From: Antennarius striatus
Taxonomy: Eukaryota > Chordata > Actinopteri > Lophiiformes > Antennariidae
Assembly: GCF_040054535.1 (NCBI RefSeq)
Contig: NC_090796.1
Location: 12,613,501 to 12,677,500 of the forward strand
DNA length: 64,000 nucleotides
Reading direction: 5' to 3'
In this document: piece by piece, positions 1-14,501 of the stretch
Layout of the letters: each line of letters begins with the position of its first letter
Position numbering within the stretch: position 1 is the stretch's first letter
Translations under genes and position numbers: made by a program
The notes under the pieces: model-generated
What the model was told of the DNA's origin: nothing
Databases searched by the model: none
Seen by the model: only the letters and a program-made list of their open reading frames with translations

Positions 1-3000
1 ACCGGCTTCTTCAGCTCATCCTCCGTTAGGTCCATGAAGTGAACGAAGAAATCACCTTTGTCCATCAGGAAGTAGTGCTTGATAGATCTAATAAAAAAAC
101 CGGCAAATTTAGAAAAATGGAATTCGTTTCAGAGCGTTTGGGAACAAGAAAGTCTCATAAGCAGCTGTAAGAAACACAATCAGACGGAAAAATATTATTT
201 TTATTAGGTTTAAATCTAGATTTTTACCAATCTGTACACACACGCAGACATACACACAAAAAAAGAGAGTAAAAGTTTAAAAGAAAACCTCAGGCGTGAA
301 ACAAGCTCCTTCTCTTCCATGAGGAAATCCAACAGGACCTTGCTGGCATAATTGTAAGCTTTCTCTATCTGCTCCACATACGCCCTCTCCTTCAAGGTGT
401 ACAGGACCTCCTTAGCATCAGGACACGTCACATCACGTCCGCACTCCCGCACCACATTGAGGTACTTTCCTGCAGGACATCACAAAGTTGAATTAAATAT
501 TTTTGCAGAAAAAACTCGAATGTTTTTTTTTTACCTGTTTTCAGTTTTTACCTGTGCTTAATATTTTGTCAGCCATCTTCTGTAGGAAGGAGGGAATCCG
601 ATGTTGTACAATAGTGTATCTTTGATCCCAGTACTTGTCATTGTAATCCTCCTGAATTTTCTCCTTCTGCAGCTCATGCTCTTCCACCATGAACTCACTA
701 TAAAAAAATGGACATGAAAACCAGATTAAGGAATAAGCAAGTAAAGTGGAAGATAAGAGTTTGGTTTGTACTCTGAGTCTGTAAACAAACCTGTATGGGT
801 CCTTGATGATGCCCCTATAGATCCACTTCTCCAGTATTTCAAAGTAAGGGACACTGGCTGCTTTCGTAAGGTAGAGACACAGCTCCTGAGCCTGGCTGTC
901 ACCAGTGAAGTTGAAGGTTCTGTCATGAAGAAGAGTCAGTGTCGACCCGCCCATACACTCTCCTTTGTCCACTGAGGATGCTGTGAAAACAGTGGGAGCA
1001 CTTCTATTATTTTATTTCACACCATCATTTACAAAAAGTTACGTCTGAATTGTTAAAACTGATCAAATTAAAGGTTTATGGCAGCTCTTTCTTAAAACAT
1101 GACAAACATAATAAAGGTAAAGCATCAGTCAATACCACAACACATTAGGTAGGACTGAAAATAGCAGGTGTTTTATACTGATTTTGGAGATACTTTTACA
1201 TTTTATGCCAATTTTTTTTATATTTCTACGCCTCTAAATTTATCTGACAGATGTCACATGACAGATATCTATGAGTAAGAAGGCAGCAGTTTCTTTCCTC
1301 TCTATTTAACATTCTCATCCCTGGGTTAAATACATAACTCCACCTGCACCTAAAGCAGCAAGAACAGGAAGGTCATATTTGTACATTTGATGCATTAAAT
1401 GAAAAATCTAGTCACATATAAAGACCAGATAAAGGTTGTCTTTATTTCTGATTTGAACTGTAGACCCCTGTTTTGTATTTCGTCATTATTGTTGATAATA
1501 CAACTATTTTTAAGAAGTTATGTAGCATTATTTGGTGTCACAACAGTATTGAAATTCAGTATGCAGTCCCTCCTAGTTATATAAATAAGTCAGTAGGGGG
1601 CAAAGCACAGAGCAAAATTGAAGATTTGAAATTAAGTGTCCAATAACATAAACAGCTGGGACACTATCATCAGGTCCATGGTTAGAAAAGCATAAGAAAC
1701 AAACTCAGATTCTGACACTCACCAATTGAGGCGAGTATCTCCATGGACCTCATAGTGGGCTGGATGTAGAACCAGAGTTTCTGCAGGGACAGTAGGCCCT
1801 GCCGCTGGAGATGCTCCAGCTGGGTGATCAGGATCAGGTACTCCTTCATCAGGGTCCTCATCGCTGCCGTCAACGCATGATTGACCTGGCCATACTCAAA
1901 AGATGACTTCTCCTCGATGAACCTGAAAGAATACAAATACACTCTGTGTCAATCATAAATTTAAAAAAATATAAGATTGAATCCACTTGATAGTTTTAAA
2001 TAGGTACCGTGTTATAGTGGAGTAATATGATGCAACAGGTAATATTCTGTTGACGAGCTCTTTGACAGACATGTCCAGTGTTGCATCGACAATGAAGGAG
2101 CGGTTTTGTCTCCCCAGCACAGGCTGAGCTGTGATGTCTCGCCCGTCGACTCCAACCAGGACGAACAGTAGATCCTCCACCAGTGCTTGCTCTTGAGCAG
2201 GTAGAGGCATCGTTCCTGACAGTAGATAACATCAACATAAACACTGCCAACCACAAAGTCACATACAGCTGTATACAATTCAGGCATACAGCTAACATAA
2301 TTACTTCAGACTGAACGCATCAGAAATCAGCTTACCGATGGCCACAGTTGGATCAACTTGAGGGTTTGAGCTGGTGATAAAGTCTCCGATGAGAGCAGGA
2401 CGGTCGTATACCCAATTAGGAAACACAGGATTCGGCTGGCTGGGATTCTTTTTATTGTGTTTATCCCTCAGCATCTTCCGTGTGACCTCAGCAGGCTGCA
2501 GAAGAGACCAAAAAGAAAACTGAGGGGAAGGGATTTCTGGAGTTACTGTGCCATCCGACGAGCCGTTCTTATGAAGTATTTTGGCAACTTCATGGGTCAA
2601 CAGTGTTTTAATTGCGAGAAAATTAGGTGAATATAATCTCATTTTCAAACAAATTCAAACTACACTACAACTTCAAATTTACCTTCAGATCTACTGCATC
2701 TAAATTGGAAATCTCACCAGTGGGGCGCTGGAGCTGGCTGTCACGTTGCCAAGCTTCTTTCGCAGCTCATCCAGTTCCTGCATGGACATCTTAGAGGTGG
2801 TCTGAGGCAAACTGTAACTAGTAGTTGTAGTTGACGTTGTGTTTGCTGATGACTCCGACCGTTCTTTGGCATTTTGCTGCAGAGACTGGAGAGTCTAGAA
2901 AAATATCCAAGAAAAACTTGTGATATACTGCAATTTATATATGTACTAAAATAGAAAAAAGAATTTTAATAATATATAAAAACGTTTATTTGCTTGTAAA

Positions 3001-3550
3001 CTGTATTACCTCTTTGTCCTCACAAAGTCTGGAAAGCAGATAAACTAGAGGGTCAAGGTTTCGAACATTTTTTGATTTGAGCTCATCGTACTTCCTCAAG
3101 AAGTCCTCTGGTGTTTTAGAAAACTCTGCTAATTTGACCTGGAAATTATGTAACATAACACATGAAATAACCATTAATAAAGAAGTAATTCCTTCAAATG
3201 GTGTCACAAATAATTTTCATAATAATCAGCTCCTTTCATTCATTATTGAAAGAGGTATACATTCTCCATCCAACAAAATCATGTTTTCCCCATTCATTCC
3301 CATGTCAATCACTCTATCAAGTTTTAGGCCCTTTTCACATAATCTTTCTTCCCAAATATTAAAGTAGTCTATCAATAGGCGTTCTGCAGAGGGAACCCAC
3401 CTTGGCACTGTGAGCAGAGACTGTAGTTGTGACGTAGGGAGTCCTGTGCTTCTGCAGTAAATCTATGTAGCCCTCTGCTCCATCACCTCCTCGAACCTGA
3501 AGCAGACTGAGCAGCTCGTTCACATCATGGTGAATCCGGAATTCACTCAT
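1..3550 (-). CDS. tubgcp2: Gamma-tubulin complex component 2, N-terminal part (truncated by window edge)
   Basis: Core subunit of the gamma-tubulin small complex and ring complex, which nucleates microtubules at centrosomes. Ten coding exons read on the minus strand: 3401-3550 (start ATG), 3010-3138, 2718-2894, 2495-2336, 2215-2008, 1922-1723, 980-791, 697-552, 469-289 and 87-1. Every junction is GT-AG and keeps frame, giving about 542 codons, roughly 60% of a ~900-residue family protein. The N-terminus [17 protein letters not shown] is nearly identical to human GCP2, and so are [45 protein letters not shown] and [15 protein letters not shown] from the Grip1 region. The exon at 980 uses the acceptor that yields ASSVDKGE after LASI, matching the family. 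The rest, including the gamma-tubulin-binding Grip2 region, lies left of the window. No stop or frameshift was seen. A 5' UTR exon is proposed near 3950. Confidence 0.96.
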
Positions 3551-5022
3551 GGCTCTGGCAGTTGAAATGGCAGCACACGTTATTTAGGGCACAGAAAGGG
3601 GATACATTAGCAACTCTACAGCTGATTTCTACAGCCCGATTGATAATCTTACAGCTCAATATATGTAAAACAATTAATGCTTCTTTCAAAACACGATTTT
3701 AAAGGCTACATCTCCTTTCGCGAGCCTCTAGTGATGCTGCGTTAACAGCTTCCATTCAAGTTGCAGTATGTGAAGCTAGCTTGCTAACGGGCTAGATTTG
3801 AAGAATGTTTAAATGAACTAGGGTGTAATCTGGTAATGCTACCAACGTAGCTAGCCTTCCTCGAATGAGGCGTTCTTTAAACATTTATAACAATGTAATT
3901 CCGTGGTCATTAACCTGATTATAGTCCTTAAATGGCCTCAAGACTTTACCTGTCAAACGTGCCTAGCAAAACGTAATCTGTCGCAAATAGTGAACGCGCC
4001 GACAACTAGTCAAATTCTTCTTCGTTTGTTATATATTTCTTACGGTAAATTCTCCACACTGCCCCCTACAGGTGTGATATGACACTACTTTATTTTTGCA
4101 GCTATCTTCATCTTCATGATGAAGATAGATGCACTCACCTCGCAAAACCCAACAAAATGGAAATCTTATAGGAAAACATTTTCAAATTAACCTGTCCAAT
4201 TTCTGCTCACCAGTCTTTATTTTATCAGCACTTTGGTCGACTGCGGTTGTGGTAAAGTGCTCAACAAATAAAGTTTGGATTGGATTGGATTATCAAAATA
4301 CATTTTTGCATTCAACTTATGTAAAAATGTTTCCACTTGAATTTTAAAAATATATATCACTCAGTTGTTGTGCTGATTTAAATTTGCTCATCTAAGTTAC
4401 TGAAAAATCCTGTCTTATAATGAAATTCTAATTTTTTTACATACATTCTTGTTACCCCTCAAGTCCAAATTATCTCATACTTCTTTGTGAGATTCAATGT
4501 TTTCCCTGCGTTTGGTGTATCATTTCTGTATGAATGGACTATCTCTACAAAAAAACAATGATTCTATAAATCTGCGCATTGCTGGATACTGAACTGTGAT
4601 TTTTTTTAAATGCATGTACAGTACCACAAAAAGAAGACAATTTTCAAATTCTTCACATAACATTGTGGGTTCTTTTATTTTGAAAACCATGTGACATAGC
4701 GGAAGTAAACAGTAATCACGTTACAACCCGGAAGAATTGCCTTTCTCTGATTAACGTTTGAATAGACGAGAATGACCAATTTATCTTGTAAAGAAACGAT
4801 TAAACGTGATGCTGCTGATGTTGTACAAGCTATAATATTCATATTTGTGTCTTAATGTTGAGCGTTGTCGGTAGAGACGATCGAGTTTGAGCAGCAACGC
4901 CCTGATGCAATCCACCCAGTCGGAGAAAAATATATTCGCTCTGTTTACAAATTGGCTGAGAGAAATTGTCTCCCTGCAGTGTATTGTTGGCTAATTGTGC
5001 GGTGTCTGTCAGACGAAAAAAA
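3551..5022. promoter_or_regulatory. Divergent tubgcp2/kctd2 promoter region with tubgcp2 5' UTR exon
   Basis: This 1.5-kb interval separates two divergent genes. On the minus strand a donor (GACAG/GTAAAG, exon end at 3950) can splice to the acceptor just before 3554, four bases before the tubgcp2 ATG, so 3950 to about 4015 is probably a non-coding first exon. On the plus strand two ETS-type GGAA cores (CGGAAGT near 4700 and CCGGAAG near 4728) lie about 300 bp upstream of the kctd2 ATG and are plausible promoter elements. Between 4050 and 4680 the DNA is AT-rich and I see no gene. The transcription starts are inferred. Confidence 0.5.
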
Positions 5023-8000
5023 ATGGCTGAATTGCATGTTGTGGACCAGAGCGGTGGAACTGCAACCATAGAACAGTCTGATCACCGCGACTTGCGGGGC
5101 TCTATGCGCCTGGCTTCGCCCACTCTAATGGTTCCGCCGCGGAGCAGCCAGCTCAGTCCCGGCGGAGTATCGAGCGGTGGCGGCGGACGGTCGGTGTTTG
5201 GGTTCCCCGTGAAGAGCAATCCGAGCTCCCCGTCCGAACCAGTGGAAAAACCGGGCTCACGCTGGGTTCGTCTAAACGTCGGTGGAACATACTTCATTAC
5301 AACTAAACAAACACTGTGCAGGGACCCAAAATCATTCCTGTTCCGTCTCTGTCAAGAAGACCCTGACCTGGACTCTGACAAAGTGAGTAGATGACTGTGA
5401 TCATAGGAGCCAAATACTGGATCTGTAATTTAACATAATGATAACATGGTTACTGCCTCTATTGAAAAGGTCGAATAATTACATATATTACAATTATTAT
5501 AGTGAACTTCAATTACATTTTCCAGTGCAGTATGTCATTACAGCACATGTATTCATAGTCAGGATTCATTTGCAAACTCCAACATATGGGGGCTGAGCTA
5601 TGGGGCTGTAAGCAAACCCCCACCAGCCCACTGCCTCTCACCACAGAAGAGGAGAGTCCAGCCTCTTTAAGGGTTTGGGTTCCAGAGCCCAACCAGCGTG
5701 TGGAGGTAAACCTGACTATATTTAGACAGTACCCCTCAACCCCCTTCACAAGCTCTGGTTTCTTCCCCTAGAACATATTCATATAGCTTTGAACATCTAT
5801 TGATATTGACACTTTTATGATCAGCGCTTGTTTTTATGTGGTGTTCAAAGCAAGCACAAAGAAAGATTTCAAGTATTTAGCTTGTTATATATAAAATCTT
5901 TTTTATCAATTTCCATCATATTATACCCCTTAAAAATAGGTTGTGATAGACAACTAATTGCTATATATATTTTTAAATCCAAATAACTATTAAAGAAACC
6001 CGAAGATATTTGATATAAAATGATATAGAGCATAGAAGTGTAGCAAATCCCCACATATTATTGTATTGTAATGGACTCAAGTGACCAATCAACTGCTAAT
6101 CGGTTTTGACTGAATGTCATAATGAGCTCCCAGGTTCTTCACTTAGTGTTTTGTATACTGTATTGAAACAACTGCATAGCTCTTCTTGCATAATGAAAAA
6201 TTAATTCACATTTATCACAAAATATTAATTCTTTCATCTTTTCTAAATGTAGCACCTTAAGCCAGTCAGCATATTTGATGAAGTTGTACATAATTCTTGT
6301 CATTCGTGACTGTGACCATGTGGTTAAAAGTGCTTAATTTAAGTCACTGTTGATCAGCATGGCATCAACTAAATGAATATAATTAACCATAAAACTGTCG
6401 GAACAAAACAGTCATTTTCTATAACATCAGCTCTTCGTGTTTTCCTGCAGGACGAGACAGGGGCCTACCTGATCGACAGAGATCCAACATACTTTGGCCC
6501 CATCTTGAATTACCTGCGACATGGAAAACTGATCATGGATAAAAATCTGGCAGAGGAAGGTAAAACATTTGGATCCCAGATGTTTTGTGTTTTCTCAAAT
6601 ATCACATTGAGATGTAGCTGTCTTTGAAAATCAATAGAGTGTTTAAAACTCAAACAATGAAATGTGATGATTCCTTTTTCCTTGTCAGGTGTTCTTGAGG
6701 AAGCTGAATTCTACAACATAGCCTCATTGGTGAGGCTGGTTAAAGAGAGGATACGGGACAACGAGAACCGGACATCGCAGGTACAGATAGCAGATGCCAT
6801 AGCAATGGCATCAGCTGACAGTAGAGTAAATCTGTGTACACCTGATATTCTGCTACTACAGACACAATCAAAATAACTTATTCTATTTGTGTGCAGATCA
6901 TTAATGCTGTTTTGCATGTGTATAATTTCTGTGATGTCCCTCAGGGCCCTGTGAAGCATGTTTATCGAGTTCTTCAGTGCCAAGAGGAGGAACTCACACA
7001 GATGGTGTCAACCATGTCTGACGGTTGGAAGTTTGAGCAGGTGCAGAAAAATGCTGCTTTTTTTCTTGCTGTGTTTTATTTGATATTTTAATGGATTCAT
7101 CACTAAGCCTGATTATTGTTAAACCTGTCTTTGGATGGGTAGCAAACTGCAATATTGTTGTGGATTCCGAATGGAATGTGTCAGCATCTAAAAAGGAAGG
7201 TTTTTACTTTACTATCACAGTCTAAGAAACACAACAGAAGATTGAATCAGTGCATTTTGGGCACCTTTGCTTGAATGCTAATATTCTCTAGTTCTACTTT
7301 CTGTCAACATTTTTTTATTTATTGTCATTATACAAATCATCACTGTTTTTCTGTTGAATTGAAAAAGTAATAACAACTTGCAGTCTTAGAATTTGGTGAC
7401 TGAGAGCTGCATCATTATCGATTATCTGTTGATTGTATTAGAGTGATGAATTAATTTCTCTAGGAAATTTCTATGTATCTAAATCGTGAAAAATGTTCAT
7501 AAAATTTGAAGAGGGCAAACATGGAAATTTTTTACATTTGAAAATGACTTAAGAAATAACATTATTGACTACAGTATTGATTTTTGTTCACAGAACTTTT
7601 TACATTTGAATATTTAATCACTGCGCCAACTTGTTTCTCTCCGCAGCTCATAAGCATTGGCTCTTCTTATAACTATGGAAATGAGGACCAGGCCGAGTTT
7701 TTATGTGTGGTTTCCCGGGAACTCAACAACTCAACCAACGGCATTGTCATCGAGCCCACTGAAAAGGCCAAGGTAACACAAATCAAGGCTGTTGAAGTTC
7801 TCTTTCTTCTTGTAGTGAATTAATGCCACAGTTAATTATGGGCCGCATATTGAAAAATGTAAAATGTAGGTTTTCTTCTGACTTTTTATTTATTTTAAAT
7901 GCGCACAAGTCCAAAAAGGTTAAGAAGCAGTAACAAATGTAAAGATGTTGTCTTGTTTTTTTTTTAATACATTAATATTTGTGAGATATTTTCAAAGACT

Positions 8001-8412
8001 GACATGTTCAGAGGTTACTAAATGACTGTGCGCCACAGCGTAGTGAAGTCAAAATGTATTGAAGGATAGATTTACACGTTATTAGTTTTCTTGTCATTAA
8101 TATTTATTCAATATATCACATGTTTGTGGGAAAATTTGGAAAATAGCCATTTCTTGTCCTTAGCTAACTTTTTGCAAGTCATTTGATTTCAAGAAAGGAA
8201 AATTAATTCTTTGTTCTAAGCTTGAATCAGAGCATTTTTCTCTGGTTAAATGGCGTCAGTGATCACACCATCTTTATCTTTAAATACATGTACCATCACA
8301 ACATCAGTGACGGAAACTAATCAGCTTCCTTTTGAGACATCAAAGGATTTACTATTAACTTATTTTCCTTCTCTCCTCACAGATCCTTCAAGAGCGAGGC
8401 TCGCGCATGTGA
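5023..8412 (+). CDS. kctd2: BTB/POZ protein KCTD2-like (KCTD2/5/17 family)
   Basis: Cytoplasmic BTB-domain adaptor. Members of the KCTD2/5/17 family form pentamers and recruit substrates to Cullin-3 ubiquitin ligases. Six exons: 5023-5382, 6451-6559, 6689-6780, 6945-7040, 7647-7772 and 8383-8412, total 270 aa against 263 for human KCTD2. The N-terminal ~85 residues are Ser/Gly/Pro rich and poorly conserved. The BTB domain starts at about residue 86 with [14 protein letters not shown] and runs through [20 protein letters not shown]. The C-terminal part carries [32 protein letters not shown] and ends [10 protein letters not shown], all family signatures. KCTD2 is preferred over KCTD5 because of [14 protein letters not shown] and the [10 protein letters not shown] segment. 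The start is set by MAEL, which matches human KCTD2. The last coding exon is only 30 bases, nine codons plus the stop. Confidence 0.94.
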
Positions 8413-11400
8413 AGAAACCCAGATATTGAGCTAAATGATATTATACCAACAACATTTTATCTAGTTAATCATCAAGATCCACCTCTCTGCCATCATTATC
8501 ATCAACAGCCCCCTTCACTTCTCTGGTGATCTAATGGGAGGGGTTTCCAAAACTCCCTGTCCCCCAGTGATTCAACATGACTGCAACTTGTCCTCATTTT
8601 TACTCCATCACAAGCAACGGTTTCAGGAGGAGTTTAAAAGGGAATACAACACATGGATTTTTCCACATGCAGCTTTTTGATGGTCAATTTCACTGCATTG
8701 TAGGCTACAACTGATTGTAGCCCCTCTGTTGTCAGTGAATGGACTCCCAGCATAGAGCTACCATCATTGTTTAACATCATATTTATCATCAGTGCTATCA
8801 ACAGACAGGATACTTCATTTTTCTTATCGGTTTGGCTCTGTCTATTTGGCAGAAATCTCCTCAGGGCTCTCAAAGGACACAGGAATGAACACAACTCCCA
8901 CTGATTGAGCCTCTCTACCTGAATCTGTTAAAGGAGAGGGGATCAATGCCTGTCGTCTCCCCATCTGCACTCCCAGAGTCATCAACTGATGTCTGAAAAA
9001 GGTCAAGGCACAATAAACCAAGCTGGGAGGTGCACGAAAAAACACAGCAGAGTCCAAATGAGCCAGCCCGGTGCAGCATTTCTGTGACTTTCCAGTATTT
9101 TGGATCATCTAAAGCGAGTGACATGCGTTTGTCTCACAAACCTCGGCCGTGGTTTGAGCACTGCGGCATCCTCCTGTTTTCTGCTTTGGCCTCAATCTGG
9201 TATGTCCTTCTACGGGAAAAAATTTGGATGTGTCACAAAAAATGACTTAAAGAGACTAAGGTACACCTGTGTACAGTTTGTCAAGGCATGTGCGGAATCT
9301 ATGTAAATCTATATAGGCTACATGATGAAACTATATGAAAAATTGAATGCAAATGGTGTAATTATTGATTTCTGTACAAAAGTTGTCATATATTTACATA
9401 TTTTGGTGGGTTATACAATGGAGAAAATGTCACTTTTCACATCCACTTTTGCCACTGTGTAACACAGATGCGTTTGTGTATGCAGTGCCTCTCTGCTTCT
9501 TGTCCATGACTGAAATATCAAGTTTTTCAGCTGCAGGTTTTCTTTAGTGTTCCTCAAAAACGTCCAAATATATTTACCTATGTTAGATATCTATCTCTGA
9601 TCTCATGCATATCTTAAAATTGTAATTAATGATACGGAAAACTTCTGTGACTGCTGTTTGTCCAGACAGGCATGGCACGGCAGGATATGGATTGCGGCCA
9701 GTGTGTGTTGCCTCAAAACCGTGATGCTCCCTCCCCCGCCTTGCAATACAGTCACTTGGTCTCCGTTCCAATACAGTAGCCTGTCACCATTTCTCAACTG
9801 ACTTGTCTTACATTCTGCAACACTTGTAGCAACTGTGGCACAAACTGCACAAAGTTTAAAGCCCTGAGAAACCTGAGCCGATGTTATCACAGTAATTAAC
9901 CTGACTATACGTCAACCTGCCAGATGAGAGGTGTCCTCAAGGGGAAGTCTTTTGTCCCACATGTTACATGACTTTTTCTTTTGTGTCTGCAAACTGTATC
10001 CACCCTGGTTACGGTATGTTTCGACTGAAATATGCGTGTCATTAAGTCGCCATGTGGTAGTGCTGTTTTGAAGATTTGTATGTAATAATAATGGAGTAAC
10101 ATAAAAAGAAAAACCTGCTAGTCTAATTTTAGCCCTGAACACATCTGGTTCCTTAGAGGAGTAAGTGTTGGCAATTTCAAAATGGTTCATAAGCTATAGC
10201 AAAAGTAATTCAAAAATAAATACTGTAGCTTCTTTTTAAATATGCATTTACCAGATTTAGTAAAGTCATTAGTGGAAATAAGCTCAAAAATAATATGAGA
10301 ATGAATCTAAAATAGCTGTATCTGGGTTTACGTGTATATCGTAAATTAAATATTGGACGGTTTTAGTGAAACAAGGCACATCATGATCATGGTTTTTCAT
10401 GTTATATTGGCGAAACTATTAATTATTAAGAACACAGCTGGAAGATTAATGGATTGTTAAGCCATTGGCAATCACCAATGTAAAATTATTATTAATGATT
10501 AAATAGCAAAAGGTGTAAGTTCCCCGTGACATCTTCCAATACAATCCAAAAAAAGAGAAAAATGTCTATTTTCAAGAATCTGAAGCACATTAATTTTTCT
10601 TTACATGAAGATCATAATTCATGACAAAATTACCCATTGAAGCCGGATCTCTGAATTGGTTATTTATTTACACTTAAAAAATAATAGCAGATGTGTGCCT
10701 GGTGTAAATGCAGTCTTGTTATATCAGCAACTTAATTCTAACGTTGAGCCATATTTACACATATCCGATGGAGACTAAAGATATCTTATTGTTGCCCATA
10801 AAGCCCATTTTAATTATTGTCCCTAAGATCTCAGGGGCGGCTGAACTTTATCACTGGCGTCGATCACTTTGATACACCCATCTTTGTATAAAGAACATAT
10901 TTGATACAGTTATATCAAGCATGAACAAAAAAAAGAATGCATTTAACCAGAAAAAAACGTACCTTTGCTGTTGTCATGCTTCCTGATGGTGTGTGGTTAA
11001 GCCCTAGAGCTCAAACTATGATGTAAATTCTTTACTGTTTCTGTTTATTTCCTCTCGACCATGTGTTGTGCAGTTTTACTGTGCTAATCTGAGTTGTATG
11101 CAGACTATGTGCTGCTGAAAATGCCCAAATGTCTCACTGAGGAGCATCTTGTCTCTGTTCTTGTTCTTTGGGCCTTTGCGAAGCACCTTAGGTGTTGTTT
11201 CCCTTCGTCTTTGTCCGGTGTTGTGCCTTTGACCTGTGTTGTGCACAGTTGTTCTTCCCTCTCATCATAAGGTGTCTCTTATACCTTAAAAAAGCCAAGA
11301 GGCACCAACCTGAGGTACAATGTACAATGCTGTGTTTATCTTTTTTTTTCTTCTATTGTTTGTGTTTTGGTGCAAGGCAAGCTAAACAAATCCATTGTAC

Positions 11401-14039
11401 TCTTCATTATTTTATTTTCATGAAACATTAACAATTGGACTGTAAACCTGCTGCCATTCGGCTTCTTTCTTCTTGAGTTGCACACTGAGGCTACAACTGA
11501 AGAGTGTGATGTAATCACTTCCTGTACATGTTTTATCTTGCCTTGGTCGCACCGTTCAGTGGTTCCCAAACTAAGGGTCCTCCGAAGATGTCACAAAACA
11601 TTAATGAACGTAGAGATGTCAAAAGACAAAGACTGTAATATGTATTTTAACAATGCTAAAAGTGTGGCTGTAATGTCAGCCGGTGCACCACTTGAGTTCT
11701 GACTGCAAAAACTTTGCATGACAGTTAGAGGAGATTTTGGTGTATGTCAGTTTTGAAGTGCAAAAATGTTCAACTAAGATGATGAACATGGTAACATTGT
11801 ACTTGTTAAATGTTGGTCTGATAGCATGTTGGTGTTAGCATTCAGCTAAAACCCCAAAGTATAGCTACACGGAGCCTTGAACATTACTTAAGACTCTTCG
11901 TCTTTTAATCAATCAGCTAATTGCTGACTCAACGGCTGTGTCATGTCATGTCACTTTGCCAGGACACCACGGGCTGTCAGACTGCTGACAAGGATAATCA
12001 TCACAATAAATTTTTTAATGAGTCTCATAGTTCGGCTGGTAACAGAAAACCTGCAGAAGTAATAACATTGCCACCAGTCGTGGCTGTATTGGGTGTTAAT
12101 CAGAAACTGTTTGCATGTTAACACAGAAATTGAAAAGGTAGAATGATAATAAAAATAAAAAAAACCTGCTAAACATAAGCATGGTAGTATTTCATAAATA
12201 AAGTATGTTATTTAGATAATACCAGAAAAGTTTGGGAACCACTAATTTAGCTGATCTTTGCTGTACGATTATCTGAATATTCAAGTCAGGCACCAATTTT
12301 TAAAAACACAACTGCACTAGTTAGTCTACAGATAATGTGCAATTTAACACACCTGCAAAATTTTATATATATACATATTAAATACATGTTTGGTACATGA
12401 AAACATGAGAGCATGCATTCTAGAGATTAAGATGTGTACTAGATTTTGTCTGACCTCTGTGTTGGTGCAAAGTGTGTAATGCATGGTGGGGGTGCAAAGG
12501 GAAGGCATGGCTCTGTGGTATGTGTAGATTTCGTGTGTGGAGCAGTCGGTTTAAAACTTAAAATATTTTCTCCACTCACATGTTTTATTTCTTGGTTGTC
12601 TTTGTATCGTCATAGCAACTCAACAGTAGATAAGGAGTAGCTTTTAATGCCAACCACTGAGATTGCAGATAACTGCCCCAACAATTTTATACAGTAGCCC
12701 CACCTGCCAGTCACGAAATGTATCAATCATTTTGCCAGTTCATCTGTAAACTCCTGCATGCATTTGCAAACATGCATACTTGTACCCTCATTTATATGTA
12801 TTGAAAATGTCACCTATTAACAATTTCTTTATTGTTCACTGATCAACAGTATTTATGTCAAACATGAGCGCTGTTAAAGAATGTTGATGGTAATGGAAAC
12901 TAGGAGACTTTGGACAAACATTTGGATGCTGACAAAACATTTTGTCTGGTTGTTTGTTTCACTTTTATTTATTTTATAGTTTTTGAATTTTGTCTACCAA
13001 TGTTTTTTCTTTACATGTAACAATTTTAACAAAACCCTGTCTTGTTTTTAATCATAAAATATGTCTGTGTTTTAAAATCTGGTTCACATTCTTGTTTCTT
13101 TTCATTGTGGTTTGATGATATTTAGCATGCACTGATAAGTTGTTGTAAGAAGCTATAATCAAATCTTTAGTGTCATGACTTTTGTACATAGCTGCCTTTG
13201 ATACTGGTTTTACCACCTGTGTTTATTTCACTATTGCACATATATTTTATTTTTGACAGTGAAAAAAGACAAAGTCTTAGTCACAAAAGAGTCATTTTTA
13301 AAGATGTCCCATCCCATAAAGCAGTCAACATTGATACATATTCCCACCATGGTGTGCTGAAGATAAGGTAATCTTCCAGATGAGTCATCTAGGTGGTAGG
13401 GGCTCATTTCCCAATCTTGTATTTATGCCAGATTTATGCAGCCAATGGAAGAAAAGCAGACCGGATTTCTTCCTGCTACAACTCTGATTAAGTTCCAATT
13501 GCCCTTTCTGAGTACAGCAGAGCTCTGCTACCCATTAGGGGTCTGTGTACCTGAGTGACGGTGGATAGTGAACCTGGAGCTGGATGCCACCACTGGACCC
13601 TCTTTCTGGAGGAAAATGCTGTCACACGTGTGGTTCTATCTGCCGTATGTATTCCCCATTTTAAAACCTGTGGAGTGAGTGAGCAGTCACCATGGTGTGA
13701 TCACCTTCTTCAGAATCTGCAGTGACTAGATAGCTTCAACTAAAAAGTGGACTTCCATCTTTGAAGACGACATCATCCTGAGGTTGTGCCAGTCGCTAGG
13801 AGTATTACTGCTTAGATCAATGCTGATTGTGTTTTCTATACTATACATGAACAATTGAAACTCTAGGTGGCAATTTTGTCTGCTGATTAAATTAAAATAA
13901 TCCTTAGAAGGAAGGAAAGAGAATGGAAAAAAAAACATTTTATTTTCATACTACACAAATTATTCTATTTTATATTATTTTATTTATTTTACAGTACTTC
14001 TATAACTATATTCATATGCTTCATACTTTCACTCCATCA

Positions 14040-14040
<1 letters not shown>
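8413..14040. other. kctd2 3' UTR and intergenic DNA, no gene recognised
   Basis: The kctd2 3' UTR runs into this 5.6-kb stretch. The first AATAAA after the stop is near 9012, so one plausible transcript end is about 600 bp downstream. The rest is AT-rich with short spurious open frames and one hAT-like repeat at 11557-12243, described separately. In human, ATP5PD lies near KCTD2 and SLC16A5, but I saw no recognisable ATP synthase subunit d exon here on either strand. Confidence 0.5.
11557..12243. mobile_element. Old non-autonomous hAT-like element with ~15-bp terminal inverted repeats
   Basis: The left end begins CAGTGGTTCCCAAACT (11557) and the right end is AGTTTGGGAACCACT (to 12243), an inverted pair of about 15 bases spaced 690 bp apart. 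Termini of this kind are typical of fish hAT elements. I could not find matching 8-bp duplications in the flanks, so the copy is old or a terminus has changed. The interior near 11770-11870 resembles a common fish interspersed repeat (GCATGTTGGTGTTAGCATTC). No transposase reading frame is present. Confidence 0.6.
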
Positions 14041-14501
<461 letters not shown>

